In this document: in pieces, positions 33,476 to 47,056 of the stretch
How the letters are laid out: every line of letters begins with the position of its first letter
How positions within the stretch are numbered: position 1 is the stretch's first letter
NCBI GenBank assembly: GCA_028752905.1
Contig: JAQNBH010000004.1
Location: 7,853,173 to 7,917,172, forward strand
DNA length: 64,000 nucleotides
Direction: 5' to 3'
Source of the DNA: Cladorhizidae sp. MBARI D1340-BT2
Taxonomy: Eukaryota > Porifera > Demospongiae > Poecilosclerida > Cladorhizidae
The notes under the pieces: generated by a model
What the model saw: only the letters and a program-made list of their open reading frames with translations
Databases searched by the model: none
Told to the model about the DNA's origin: nothing
Translations under genes and position numbers: made by a program

Positions 33476-34080
33476 AGTCCTCTCGTGCTTCCTCTGCCTG
33501 GTGGCTTGGCCCTCCATTGTTGTCGAAGAAGTCATTCCCATACTTGTCTTCTCATTCCGGCCAACAATGGAGCCAGCTTCTAATGCAGCATCCTTTACAA
33601 ACATCTTCCGTCTCTTTCTGAAGCTCTTCTTGATCCAACACACATCTGGACGGTGATGCTCTCAGTCTCCCTGGGTGATCTAGATACTTTTGTTTTTGTC
33701 TTAGTGTATTTATTGAAAATGTATCGGTCATTCTTTTGTTGTGCTGGTTCCTCCAGCTATAGCTAGAATTTAAGAGCAACAGGCTACAGCAAACATCTTA
33801 CGAGTGTACAGAGGCAGAGCACGCCATGAAATCATCAAAAATCGACAGGGGCTGCTCATCATTGAAATCTTCCTCAGTTTCAAGCTCTGACATGCTCTTA
33901 GACTTGCTCTCCATAATGGAATCCAGTGGTGCAGCAGGGCCTGGAGAGCCTGGAGCTCTGGAAGAGCAGTGACAGGAGCAGTTGGAACAACAGGAGGCTC
34001 GCGCTCGTGCTAATTTCGCTAGTCGTGACCGCTGCACCGGTAGCTCTTTTTGCCTAGAGTCTCGGCAAACTCAACTACAG
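33476..34080 (-). other. Non-repetitive island, possible coding remnant
   Basis: Open minus-strand pieces read FVKDAALEAGSIVGRNEKTS (~33,590) and MESKSKSMSELETEEDFNDE, QPLSIFDDFMACSAS (~33,800-33,915). Acidic/Ser-rich and non-repetitive, but not recognised; may be the end of a dead transposon or a small nested exon. Confidence 0.25.
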
Positions 34081-34216
34081 CTATATATGAGATGTACATA
34101 CAGCACTCCCCACCTGCCTTCTCCATGAGGTACTCGAGATTCTCACCTCCACAAGACACTACCAGTTTTTAGAACTTGGTGGTATGTGCTATGTAGTTAC
34201 GTGCAAGATAGTGTAG

Positions 34217-37200
34217 TGTGTGCATGGAGAGAGGGACTCTATAGCTGCTCTATGTGTGCATGGAGTGAGGGACTCTATAGCTGCTCTATGTGTGCATGGA
34301 GTGAGGGACTCTATAGCTGCTCTATGTGTGCATGGAGTGAGGCACTCTATAGCTGCTCCATGTGTGCATGCAGTGAGGGACTCTATAGCTGCTCTATGTG
34401 TGCATGGAGTGAGGGACTCTATAGCTGCTCTATGTGTGCATGGAGTGAGGGACTCTATAGCTGCTCTATGTGTGCATGGAGTGAGGGACTCTATAGCTGC
34501 TCTATGTGTGCATGGAGTGAGGGAGGACTCTATAGCTGCTCTATGTGTGCATGGAGTGAGGGACTCTATAGCTGCTCCATGTGTGCATGGAGTGAGGCAC
34601 TCTATAGCTGCTCCATGTGTGCATGGAGTGAGGGACTCTATAGCTGCTCTATGTGTGCATGGAGTGAGGGACTCTATAGCTGCTCCATGTGTGCATGGAG
34701 TGAGGGACTCTATAGCTGCTCCATGTGTGCATGGAGTGAGGGACTCTATAGCTGCTCCATGTGTGCATGGAGTGAGGGACTCTATAGCTGCTCCATGTGT
34801 GCATGGAGTGAGGCACTCTATAGCTGCTCCATGTGTGCATGGAGTGAGGGAGGACTCTATAGCTGCTCTATGTGTGCATGGAGTGAGGGACTCTATAGCT
34901 GCTCTATGTGTGCATGGAGTGAGGGACTCTATAGCTGCTCCATGTGTGCATGGAGTGAGGCACTCTATAGCTGCTCTATGTGTGCATGGAGTGAGGGACT
35001 CTATAGCTGCTCTATGTGTGCATGGAGTGAGGGACTCTATAGCTGCTCTATGTGTGCATGGAGAGAGGGACTCTATAGCTGCTCTATGTGTGCATGGAGA
35101 GAGGGACTCTATAGCTGCTCTATGTGTGCATGGAGTGAGGGACTCTATAGCTGCTCTATGTGTGCATGGAGTGAGGGACTCTATAGCTGCTCTATGTGTG
35201 CATGCAGTGAGGGACTCTATAGCTGCTCTATGTGTGCATGGAGTGAGGGAGGACTCTATAGCTGCTCCATGTGTGCATGGAGTGAGGGACTCTATAGCTG
35301 CTCTATGTGTGCATGGAGTGAGGGACTCTATAGCTGCTCTATGTGTGCATGGAGTGAGGGACTCTATAGCTGCTCTATGTGTGCATGCAGTGAGGGACTC
35401 TATAGCTGCTCTATGTGTGCATGGAGTGAGGGACTCTATAGCTGCTCTATGTGTGCATGGAGTGAGGGACTCTATAGCTGCTCTATGTGTGCATGGAGAG
35501 AGGGACTCTATAGCTGCTCTATGTGTGCATGGAGAGAGGGACTCTATAGCTGCTCTATGTGTGCATGGAGTGAGGGACTCTATAGCTGCTCTATGTGTGC
35601 ATGGAGTGAGGGACTCTATAGCTGCTCTATGTGTGCATGGAGTGAGGGACTCTATAGCTGCTCTATGTGTGCATGGAGTGAGGGACTCTATAGCTGCTCT
35701 ATGTGTGCATGGAGTGAGGGACTCTATAGCTGCTCTATGTGTGCATGGAGTGAGGGACTCTATAGCTGCTCTATGTGTGCATGGAGAGAGGGACTCTATA
35801 GCTGCTCTATGTGTGCATGGAGTGAGGGAGGACTCTATAGCTGCTCCATGTGTGCATGGAGTGAGGGAGGACTCTATAGCTGCTCTATGTGTGCATGCAG
35901 TGAGGGACTCTATAGCTGCTCTATGTGTGCATGGAGTGAGGCACTCTATAGCTGCTCTATGTGTGCATGGAGTGAGGGACTCTATAGCTGCTCTATGTGT
36001 GCATGGAGTGAGGGAGGACTCTATAGCTGCTCTATGTGTGCATGGAGTGAGGGACTCTATAGCTGCTCTATGTGTGCATGGAGTGAGGGAGGACTCTATA
36101 GCTGCTCTATGTGTGCATGGAGTGAGGGACTCTATAGCTGCTCCATGTGTGCATGCAGTGAGGGACTCTATAGCTGCTCTATGTGTGCATGGAGTGAGGG
36201 ACTCTATAGCTGCTCTATGTGTGCATGGAGTGAGGGACTCTATAGCTGCTCTATGTGTGCATGGAGTGAGGGACTCTATAGCTGCTCCATGTGTGCATGG
36301 AGTGAGGGACTCTATAGCTGCTCTATGTGTGCATGGAGTGAGGGACTCTATAGCTGCTCCATGTGTGCATGGAGTGAGGGACTCTATAGCTGCTCCATGT
36401 GTGCATGGAGTGAGGCACTCTATAGCTGCTCTATGTGTGCATGGAGTGAGGGACTCTATAGCTGCTCTATGTGTGCATGGAGTGAGGGACTCTATAGCTG
36501 CTCCATGTGTGCATGGAGTGAGGGAGGACTCTATAGCTGCTCCATGTGTGCATGGAGTGAGGGACTCTATAGCTGCTCTATGTGTGCATGGAGTGAGGGA
36601 CTCTATAGCTGCTCTATGTGTGCATGGAGTGAGGGACTCTATAGCTGCTCTATGTGTGCATGGAGTGAGGGACTCTATAGCTGCTCCATGTGTGCATGGA
36701 GTGAGGGACTCTATAGCTGCTCTATGTGTGCATGGAGTGAGGGACTCTATAGCTGCTCTATGTGTGCATGGAGTGAGGGACTCTATAGCTGCTCTATGTG
36801 TGCATGGAGTGAGGGACTCTATAGCTGCTCTATGTGTGCATGGAGTGAGGGACTCTATAGCTGCTCCATGTGTGCATGGAGTGAGGGACTCTATAGCTGC
36901 TCTATGTGTGCATGGAGTGGGGGACTCTATAGCTGCTCCATGTGTGCATGGAGTGAGGGACTCTATAGCTGCTCTATGTGTGCATGGAGTGAGGGACTCT
37001 ATAGCTGCTCTATGTGTGCATGGAGTGAGGGAGGACTCTATAGCTGCTCTATGTGTGCATGGAGTGAGGCACTCTATAGCTGCTCTATGTGTGCATGGAG
37101 TGAGGGACTCTATAGCTGCTCTATGTGTGCATGGAGTGAGGGACTCTATAGCTGCTCTATGTGTGCATGGAGTGAGGGAGGACTCTATAGCTGCTCTATG

Positions 37201-40200
37201 TGTGCATGGAGTGAGGGACTCTATAGCTGCTCTATGTGTGCATGGAGTGAGGGAGGACTCTATAGCTGCTCTATGTGTGCATGCAGTGAGGGACTCTATA
37301 GCTGCTCTATGTGTGCATGGAGTGAGGGACTCTATAGCTGCTCCATGTGTGCATGGAGTGAGGGACTCTATAGCTGCTCTATGTGTGCATGGAGTGAGGG
37401 ACTCTATAGCTGCTCTATGTGTGCATGGAGTGAGGGAGGACTCTATAGCTGCTCTATGTGTGCATGCAGTGAGGGACTCTATAGCTGCTCTATGTGTGCA
37501 TGGAGTGAGGGACTCTATAGCTGCTCTATGTGTGCATGGAGTGAGGGACTCTATAGCTGCTCTATGTGTGCATGGAGTGAGGCACTCTATAGCTGCTCCA
37601 TGTGTGCATGGAGTGAGGGACTCTATAGCTGCTCCATGTGTGCATGGAGTGAGGGACTCTATAGCTGCTCTATGTGTGCATGGAGTGAGGGAGGACTCTA
37701 TAGCTGCTCTATGTGTGCATGGAGTGAGGGACTCTATAGCTGCTCTATGTGTGCATGGAGTGAGGGACTCTATAGCTGCTCTATGTGTGCATGGAGTGAG
37801 GGACTCTATAGCTGCTCCATGTGTGCATGGAGTGGGGGACTCTATAGCTGCTCTATGTGTGCATGGAGTGAGGGACTCTATAGCTGCTCTATGTGTGCAT
37901 GGAGTGAGGGAGGACTCTATAGCTGCTCTATGTGTGCATGGAGTGAGGGACTCTATAGCTGCTCTATGTGTGCATGGAGTGAGGGACTCTATAGCTGCTC
38001 TATGTGTGCATGGAGTGAGGGACTCTATAGCTGCTCTATGTGTGCATGGAGTGAGGGACTCTATAGCTGCTCTATGTGTGCATGGAGTGAGGGACTCTAT
38101 AGCTGCTCCATGTGTGCATGGAGTGAGGGACTCTATAGCTGCTCTATGTGTGCATGGAGTGAGGGACTCTATAGCTGCTCTATGTGTGCATGGAGTGAGG
38201 CACTCTATAGCTGCTCCATGTGTGCATGGAGTGAGGGACTCTATAGCTGCTCTATGTGTGCATGGAGTGAGGGACTCTATAGCTGCTCTATGTGTGCATG
38301 GAGTGAGGGACTCTATAGCTGCTCCATGTGTGCATGGAGTGAGGGACTCTATAGCTGCTCTATGTGTGCATGGAGTGAGGCACTCTATAGCTGCTCTATG
38401 TGTGCATGGAGTGAGGGACTCTATAGCTGCTCTATGTGTGCATGGAGTGAGGGACTCTATAGCTGCTCCATGTGTGCATGGAGTGAGGGACTCTATAGCT
38501 GCTCTATGTGTGCATGGAGTGAGGGACTCTATAGCTGCTCTATGTGTGCATGGAGAGAGGGACTCTATAGCTGCTCTATGTGTGCATGGAGAGAGGGACT
38601 CTATAGCTGCTCTATGTGTGCATGGAGTGAGGGACTCTATAGCTGCTCTATGTGTGCATGGAGTGAGGGACTCTATAGCTGCTCTATGTGTGCATGCAGT
38701 GAGGGACTCTATAGCTGCTCTATGTGTGCATGGAGTGAGGGAGGACTCTATAGCTGCTCTATGTGTGCATGGAGTGAGGGACTCTATAGCTGCTCTATGT
38801 GTGCATGCAGTGAGGGACTCTATAGCTGCTCTATGTGTGCATGGAGTGAGGGACTCTATAGCTGCTCTATGTGTGCATGGAGTGAGGGACTCTATAGCTG
38901 CTCTATGTGTGCATGGAGAGAGGGACTCTATAGCTGCTCTATGTGTGCATGGAGAGAGGGACTCTATAGCTGCTCTATGTGTGCATGGAGTGAGGGACTC
39001 TATAGCTGCTCTATGTGTGCATGGAGTGAGGCACTCTATAGCTGCTCTATGTGTGCATGGAGTGAGGGACTCTATAGCTGCTCCATGTGTGCATGGAGTG
39101 AGGGACTCTATAGCTGCTCTATGTGTGCATGGAGTGAGGGACTCTATAGCTGCTCTATGTGTGCATGGAGTGAGGGACTCTATAGCTGCTCCATGTGTGC
39201 ATGGAGTGAGGGACTCTATAGCTGCTCCATGTGTGCATGGAGTGAGGGACTCTATAGCTGCTCCATGTGTGCATGGAGTGAGGGACTCTATAGCTGCTCT
39301 ATGTGTGCATGGAGTGAGGGACTCTATAGCTGCTCTATGTGTGCATGGAGTGAGGGAGGACTCTATAGCTGCTCCATGTGTGCATGGAGTGAGGGAGGAC
39401 TCTATAGCTGCTCTATGTGTGCATGCAGTGAGGGACTCTATAGCTGCTCTATGTGTGCATGGAGTGAGGCACTCTATAGCTGCTCTATGTGTGCATGGAG
39501 TGAGGGACTCTATAGCTGCTCTATGTGTGCATGGAGTGAGGGAGGACTCTATAGCTGCTCTATGTGTGCATGGAGTGAGGGACTCTATAGCTGCTCTATG
39601 TGTGCATGGAGTGAGGGAGGACTCTATAGCTGCTCTATGTGTGCATGGAGTGAGGGACTCTATAGCTGCTCCATGTGTGCATGCAGTGAGGGACTCTATA
39701 GCTGCTCTATGTGTGCATGGAGTGAGGGACTCTATAGCTGCTCTATGTGTGCATGGAGTGAGGGACTCTATAGCTGCTCTATGTGTGCATGGAGTGAGGG
39801 ACTCTATAGCTGCTCCATGTGTGCATGGAGTGAGGGACTCTATAGCTGCTCCATGTGTGCATGGAGTGAGGGACTCTATAGCTGCTCTATGTGTGCATGG
39901 AGTGAGGGACTCTATAGCTGCTCTATGTGTGCATGGAGTGAGGGACTCTATAGCTGCTCCATGTGTGCATGGAGTGAGGGAGGACTCTATAGCTGCTCCA
40001 TGTGTGCATGGAGTGAGGGACTCTATAGCTGCTCTATGTGTGCATGGAGTGAGGGACTCTATAGCTGCTCTATGTGTGCATGGAGTGAGGGACTCTATAG
40101 CTGCTCTATGTGTGCATGGAGTGAGGGACTCTATAGCTGCTCTATGTGTGCATGGAGTGAGGGACTCTATAGCTGCTCTATGTGTGCATGGAGTGAGGGA

Positions 40201-43200
40201 CTCTATAGCTGCTCTATGTGTGCATGGAGTGAGGGACTCTATAGCTGCTCTATGTGTGCATGGAGTGAGGGACTCTATAGCTGCTCCATGTGTGCATGGA
40301 GTGAGGGACTCTATAGCTGCTCTATGTGTGCATGGAGTGGGGGACTCTATAGCTGCTCCATGTGTGCATGGAGTGAGGGACTCTATAGCTGCTCTATGTG
40401 TGCATGGAGTGAGGCACTCTATAGCTGCTCTATGTGTGCATGGAGTGAGGGACTCTATAGCTGCTCTATGTGTGCATGGAGTGAGGGACTCTATAGCTGC
40501 TCTATGTGTGCATGGAGTGAGGGAGGACTCTATAGCTGCTCTATGTGTGCATGGAGTGAGGGACTCTATAGCTGCTCTATGTGTGCATGGAGTGAGGGAG
40601 GACTCTATAGCTGCTCTATGTGTGCATGCAGTGAGGGACTCTATAGCTGCTCTATGTGTGCATGGAGTGAGGGACTCTATAGCTGCTCTATGTGTGCATG
40701 GAGTGAGGGACTCTATAGCTGCTCTATGTGTGCATGGAGTGAGGGACTCTATAGCTGCTCTATGTGTGCATGGAGTGAGGGACTCTATAGCTGCTCTATG
40801 TGTGCATGGAGTGAGGGACTCTATAGCTGCTCTATGTGTGCATGGAGTGAGGGACTCTATAGCTGCTCTATGTGTGCATGGAGTGAGGGAGGACTCTATA
40901 GCTGCTCCATGTGTGCATGGAGTGAGGGACTCTATAGCTGCTCCATGTGTGCATGGAGTGAGGGAGGACTCTATAGCTGCTCCATGTGTGCATGGAGTGA
41001 GGGACTCTATAGCTGCTCCATGTGTGCATGGAGTGAGGGACTCTATAGCTGCTCCATGTGTGCATGGAGTGAGGGACTCTATAGCTGCTCCATGTGTGCA
41101 TGGAGTGAGGGACTCTATAGCTGCTCCATGTGTGCATGGAGTGAGGGACTCTATAGCTGCTCCATGTGTGCATGGAGTGAGGGACTCTATAGCTGCTCCA
41201 TGTGTGCATGGAGTGAGGGACTCTATAGCTGCTCCATGTGTGCATGGAGTGAGGGACTCTATAGCTGCTCTATGTGTGCATGGAGTGAGGGACTCTATAG
41301 CTGCTCCATGTGTGCATGGAGTGAGGGACTCTATAGCTGCTCTATGTGTGCATGGAGTGAGGGACTCTATAGCTGCTCTATGTGTGCATGGAGTGAGGGA
41401 CTCTATAGCTGCTCCATGTGTGCATGGAGTGAGGGAGGACTCTATAGCTGCTCCATGTGTGCATGGAGTGAGGGAGGACTCTATAGCTGCTCCATGTGTG
41501 CATGGAGTGAGGGAGGACTCTATAGCTGCTCCATGTGTGCATGGAGTGAGGGACTCTATAGCTGCTCCATGTGTGCATGGAGTGAGGGACTCTATAGCTG
41601 CTCCATGTGTGCATGGAGTGAGGGAGGACTCTATAGCTGCTCCATGTGTGCATGGAGTGAGGGACTCTATAGCTGCTCCATGTGTGCATGGAGTGAGGGA
41701 GGACTCTATAGCTGCTCTATGTGTGCATGGAGTGAGGGACTCTATAGCTGCTCTATGTGTGCATGGAGTGAGGGACTCTATAGCTGCTCCATGTGTGCAT
41801 GGAGTGAGGGACTCTATAGCTGCTCCATGTGTGCATGGAGTGAGGGAGGACTCTATAGCTGCTCCATGTGTGCATGGAGTGAGGGACTCTATAGCTGCTC
41901 CATGTGTGCATGGAGTGAGGGAGGACTCTATAGCTGCTCTATGTGTGCATGGAGTGAGGGACTCTATAGCTGCTCTATGTGTGCATGGAGTGAGGGACTC
42001 TATAGCTGCTCTATGTGTGCATGGAGTGAGGGACTCTATAGCTGCTCCATGTGTGCATGGAGTGAGGGACTCTATAGCTGCTCCATGTGTGCATGGAGTG
42101 AGGGAGGACTCTATAGCTGCTCCATGTGTGCATGGAGTGAGGGACTCTATAGCTGCTCCATGTGTGCATGGAGTGAGGGAGGACTCTATAGCTGCTCTAT
42201 GTGTGCATGCAGTGAGGGAGGACTCTATAGCTGCTCTATGTGTGCATGGAGTGAGGGACTCTATAGCTGCTCTATGTGTGCATGGAGTGAGGGACTCTAT
42301 AGCTGCTCTATGTGTGCATGCAGTGAGGGACTCTATAGCTGCTCCATGTGTGCATGGAGTGAGGGACTCTATAGCTGCTCTATGTGTGCATGGAGTGAGG
42401 GAGGACTCTATAGCTGCTCTATGTGTGCATGGAGCGAGGGACTCTATAGCTGCTCTATGTGTGCATGGAGTGAGGGAGGACTCTATAGCTGCTCTATGTG
42501 TGCATGGAGTGAGGGACTCTATAGCTGCTCCATGTGTGCATGGAGTGAGGGACTCTATAGCTGCTCTATGTGTGCATGGAGTGGGGGACTCTATAGCTGC
42601 TCCATGTGTGCATGCAGTGAGGGACTCTATAGCTGCTCTATGTGTGCATGGAGTGAGGCACTCTATAGCTGCTCTATGTGTGCATGGAGTGAGGGACTCT
42701 ATAGCTGCTCTATGTGTGCATGGAGTGAGGGAGGACTCTATAGCTGCTCTATGTGTGCATGGAGTGAGGGACTCTATAGCTGCTCTATGTGTGCATGGAG
42801 TGAGGGAGGACTCTATAGCTGCTCTATGTGTGCATGGAGTGAGGGACTCTATAGCTGCTCTATGTGTGCATGGAGTGAGGGAGGACTCTATAGCTGCTCT
42901 ATGTGTGCATGGAGTGAGGGACTCTATAGCTGCTCTATGTGTGCATGGAGTGAGGGAGGACTCTATAGCTGCTCTATGTGTGCATGGAGTGAGGGACTCT
43001 ATAGCTGCTCTATGTGTGCATGGAGTGAGGGACTCTATAGCTGCTCTATGTGTGCATGGAGTGAGGGACTCTATAGCTGCTCTATGTGTGCATGGAGTGG
43101 GGGACTCTATAGCTGCTCTATGTGTGCATGGAGTGAGGGAGGACTCTATAGCTGCTCTATGTGTGCATGGAGTGAGGGACTCTATAGCTGCTCTATGTGT

Positions 43201-45056
43201 GCATGGAGTGAGGGACTCTATAGCTGCTCTATGTGTGCATGGAGTGAGGGACTCTATAGCTGCTCTATGTGTGCATGGAGAGAGGGACTCTATAGCTGCT
43301 CTATGTGTGCATGGAGTGAGGGACTCTATAGCTGCTCTATGTGTGCATGGAGTGAGGGACTCTATAGCTGCTCTATGTGTGCATGGAGTGAGGGACTCTA
43401 TAGCTGCTCTATGTGTGCATGGAGTGAGGGACTCTATAGCTGCTCTATGTGTGCATGGAGTGAGGGACTCTATAGCTGCTCCATGTGTGCATGGAGTGAG
43501 GGAGGACTCTATAGCTGCTCTATGTGTGCATGGAGTGAGGGACTCTATAGCTGCTCTATGTGTGCATGGAGTGAGGGACTCTATAGCTGCTCCATGTGTG
43601 CATGGAGTGAGGGAGGACTCTATAGCTGCTCTATGTGTGCATGGAGTGAGGGACTCTATAGCTGCTCTATGTGTGCATGGAGTGAGGCACTCTATAGCTG
43701 CTCTATGTGTGCATGGAGTGAGGGACTCTATAGCTGCTCTATGTGTGCATGGAGAGAGGGACTCTATAGCTGCTCTATGTGTGCATGGAGTGAGGGACTC
43801 TATAGCTGCTCTATGTGTGCATGGAGTGAGGGACTCTATAGCTGCTCTATGTGTGCATGGAGTGAGGGAGGACTCTATAGCTGCTCCATGTGTGCATGGA
43901 GTGAGGGACTCTATAGCTGCTCCATGTGTGCATGGAGTGAGGGACTCTATAGCTGCTCTATGTGTGCATGGAGTGAGGGACTCTATAGCTGCTCTATGTG
44001 TGCATGGAGTGAGGGACTCTATAGCTGCTCTATGTGTGCATGGAGTGAGGGACTCTATAGCTGCTCTATGTGTGCATGGAGTGAGGGACTCTATAGCTGC
44101 TCTATGTGTGCATGGAGTGAGGGACTCTATAGCTGCTCTATGTGTGCATGGAGTGAGGGAGGACTCTATAGCTGCTCTATGTGTGCATGGAGTGAGGGAC
44201 TCTATAGCTGCTCTATGTGTGCATGGAGTGAGGGACTCTATAGCTGCTCTATGTGTGCATGGAGTGAGGGAGGACTCTATAGCTGCTCTATGTGTGCATG
44301 GAGTGAGGGACTCTATAGCTGCTCTATGTGTGCATGGAGTGAGGGACTCTATAGCTGCTCTATGTGTGCATGGAGTGAGGGACTCTATAGCTGCTCTATG
44401 TGTGCATGGAGTGAGGGACTCTATAGCTGCTCCATGTGTGCATGGAGTGAGGGAGGACTCTATAGCTGCTCCATGTGTGCATGGAGTGGGGGACTCTATA
44501 GCTGCTCTATGTGTGCATGGAGTGAGGGACTCTATAGCTGCTCTATGTGTGCATGGAGTGAGGGACTCTATAGCTGCTCTATGTGTGCATGGAGTGAGGG
44601 ACTCTATAGCTGCTCTATGTGTGCATGGAGTGAGGGAGGACTCTATAGCTGCTCTATGTGTGCATGCAGTGAGGGACTCTATAGCTGCTCTATGTGTGCA
44701 TGGAGTGAGGGAGGACTCTATAGCTGCTCTATGTGTGCATGGAGTGAGGGACTCTATAGCTGCTCTATGTGTGCATGGAGTGAGGGACTCTATAGCTGCT
44801 CTATGTGTGCATGGAGTGAGGGACTCTATAGCTGCTCTATGTGTGCATGGAGTGAGGGACTCTATAGCTGCTCTATGTGTGCATGGAGTGAGGGACTCTA
44901 TAGCTGCTCTATGTGTGCATGGAGTGAGGGACTCTATAGCTGCTCTATGTGTGCATGGAGTGAGGGACTCTATAGCTGCTCTATGTGTGCATGGAGTGAG
45001 GGACTCTATAGCTGCTCTATGTGTGCATGGAGTGAGGGACTCTATAGCTGCTCTAT
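34217..45056. repeat. 36-bp minisatellite, ~300 units, 10.8 kb
   Basis: Unit atgtgtgcatggagtgaggg plus actctatagctgctct. Observed variants: C for T before atg, gcagtg or ggagag for ggagtg, gagGCac, gtgggg, and a +3 form with gaggga-gga (39 bp). I found only 36- and 39-bp lengths, so two plus-strand frames and one minus-strand frame stay open for more than 3,600 codons at once; that is a property of the unit and not evidence of a protein. It lies in the 17-kb SF3B1 intron between exons b and c. Confidence 0.97.
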
Positions 45057-45147
45057 TCTTCACTCTTTTCTTGGAGCTGTTGAATGACTGCCCCCCAAGT
45101 TCTTTAATACTTGACTTTTGCCACCACCCCCACCCCTTTCCCTTCAC

Positions 45148-45530
45148 TATGTTTGACCACTACAGGGGGGACGAGGACTTGACCACTACAGGGGGGAGGG
45201 GGGATATAGACCACTACAGGGGGATATGGACCACTACAGGGGGGATATGACCACTGCAGGGGGATATGGACCACTACAGGGGGAATATGGCCACTACAGG
45301 GGGATATAGACCACTACAGGGGGATGTAGACCACTACAGGGGGGATGTGGACCACTACAGGGGGGATGTGGACCACTACAGGGGGATATGGCCACTACAG
45401 GGGGATATGGCCACTACAGGGGGATATAGACCACTACAGGGGGGATATAGACCACTACAGGGGGATGTGGACCACTACAGGGGAACTTATACACTACAGG
45501 TTGCCTTGGACCACTACAGGGGGTCATTGA
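45148..45530. repeat. ~18-20-bp array (gaccactacagggggatat)
   Basis: About 19 units with variation in the number of G. Adjacent to the 10.8-kb array and exon b side of the same intron. Confidence 0.92.
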
Positions 45531-45662
45531 CAACCACACAGAATTTACTCGTCTGATGACATACTCGTACAATCCAGCACACCCACCAGCCGATGCCGGG
45601 GAAGGATAGTATAACAATACCCACATGTAAATCAGTATGTAAATCAGTATGGTGACCCTTAC

Positions 45663-45752
45663 CTGTTCTCCTCGAGCAGCATCATCAAGCAGGTCTTGAG
45701 TGGCCGAGAATGTTGCTCTAGTCGGTGCTGATGGTATCCCTTCATCTTCGTC
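45663..45752 (-). CDS. SF3B1: SF3B1 exon b
   Basis: 90 bp, phase 0 to 0, 30 codons starting DEDEGIPSAP and ending DDAARGEQ. It corresponds to the acidic stretch plus the ALLNDIPQSTEQ-like segment of human SF3B1. Acceptor TTTCTAG|GACGAAG, donor GAACAG|GTAAGG. This is the most divergent exon; the assignment rests on acidic character, position between exons a and c, and matching phases. Confidence 0.75.
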
Positions 45753-46157
45753 CTAGAAAGAAAGGAGGTTTAGGCCGGAATGTTCAGACGCTGATAATTA
45801 TGAGCTTCCGTAAAAAAGTAAAATTCACACTATACACTAACAAACTTGACTACAGTAACATTAACATGCATCACACTGACAACAACACTAACACACCACA
45901 CAGTGTTACATACGGGATTCTTGGCTGATGGGGTGATTTGGTGTGCCCAGAAATGAGCAATGGTGTCTTTGAAGGAATGTTCAAGATTAACCACCATTAG
46001 TACCATAATATATGGTGCAAACTCAATGTTGCCCGCAAACAAATAAATCAACTATTTGAACTATGCGGCTAGTCACCGCTAAAGCACGTTTAAAAATTTC
46101 CTTCCACGTGCAACAAAGCTTTTGGGAAGGACGCCATTTTTACTTAAGGAACTTTTT

Positions 46158-46309
46158 TTTTTTACATTTAGAGAAGAAATGCTGTCGGTGGGTTGGCTTT
46201 TTAAAGACGATTCTAGCGATTCTGGATTGGATTGTAGTGGCGAGGAAGGCCCAGCTATCTATGCCTACAGGGAGACCCTGCACCTCATACCCTTGAGAGA
46301 GGAGGCAGG
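46158..46309 (+). CDS. Unassigned exon-like segment
   Basis: Antisense to SF3B1, inside its intron a-b. A pyrimidine-rich tract and acatttag precede a frame reading MLSVGWLFKDDSSDSGLDCS, GEEGPAIYAYRETLHLIPLR, EEA and then G|GTATGG, a plausible donor. Not low-complexity. No family recognised; could be an exon of a nested gene or a relic. Confidence 0.3.
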
Positions 46310-46526
46310 TATGGATGGGCTTATCATTGTTCGTTTGTTCTACACATAACCCTCTTAGTTATGGTTTGCCCTAGACACACTAGACACATTAATAAGATTT
46401 TGTAGCCAACCTTAGCGTATTCCGTTAAGATATCAATAGTCAAAACATTTATAAATATAGCAACTTGTCTATTGTTTAGCTGTTATGAATTTTATAAAGT
46501 TTACCACAAATTGTGTTCATATCTGC

Positions 46527-47034
46527 AATGCTCTTTTATCCTTCCCCCTGGACAGTGCTGTTTTATCCTTCCCCCTGGACAGTGCTGTTTTATCCTTCCC
46601 CCTGGACAATGCTGTTTTATCCTTCCCCCCGGACAATGCTGTTTTATCCTTCCCCCTGGACAATGCTGTTTTATCCTTCCCCCCCCCCCGGACAATGCTG
46701 TTTTATCCTTCCCCGGTTTTATCCTTCCCCCCGGAATATGCTGTTTTATCCTTCCCCCCGGACAATGCTGTTTTATCCTTCCCCCCGGACAATGCTGCTA
46801 TAGCCTTCCCCCTGGACAATGCTCTTTTATCCTTCCCCCTGGACAATGCTGTGTTTTATCCTTCCCCCTGGACAGTGCTGTTTTATCCTTCCCCCTGGAC
46901 AGTGCTGTTTTATCCTTCCCCCTGGACAGTGCTGTTTTATCCTTCCCCCTGGACAATGCTGTTTTATCCTTCCCCCTGGACAGTGCTGTTTTATCCTTCC
47001 CCCTGGACAATGCTGTTTTATCCTTCCCCCTAGA
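46527..47034. repeat. 27-bp array
   Basis: About 19 units, core ttatccttccccctggacaa, with C-run length changes. Pyrimidine-rich on the plus strand. Confidence 0.93.
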
Positions 47035-47056
47035 CTAACTGGCAAAAGCCATTTAA

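Noticed and set aside
34217..45056. CRISPR array (36-bp direct repeats)
   Set aside because: Units are head-to-tail without unique spacers, in a eukaryotic intron, with no cas genes.
34186..45250. Proteins of ~3,650 residues encoded by the 36-bp array
   Set aside because: Three different frames on both strands are open simultaneously because the stop-free unit is a multiple of three; no splice or start context supports any of them.
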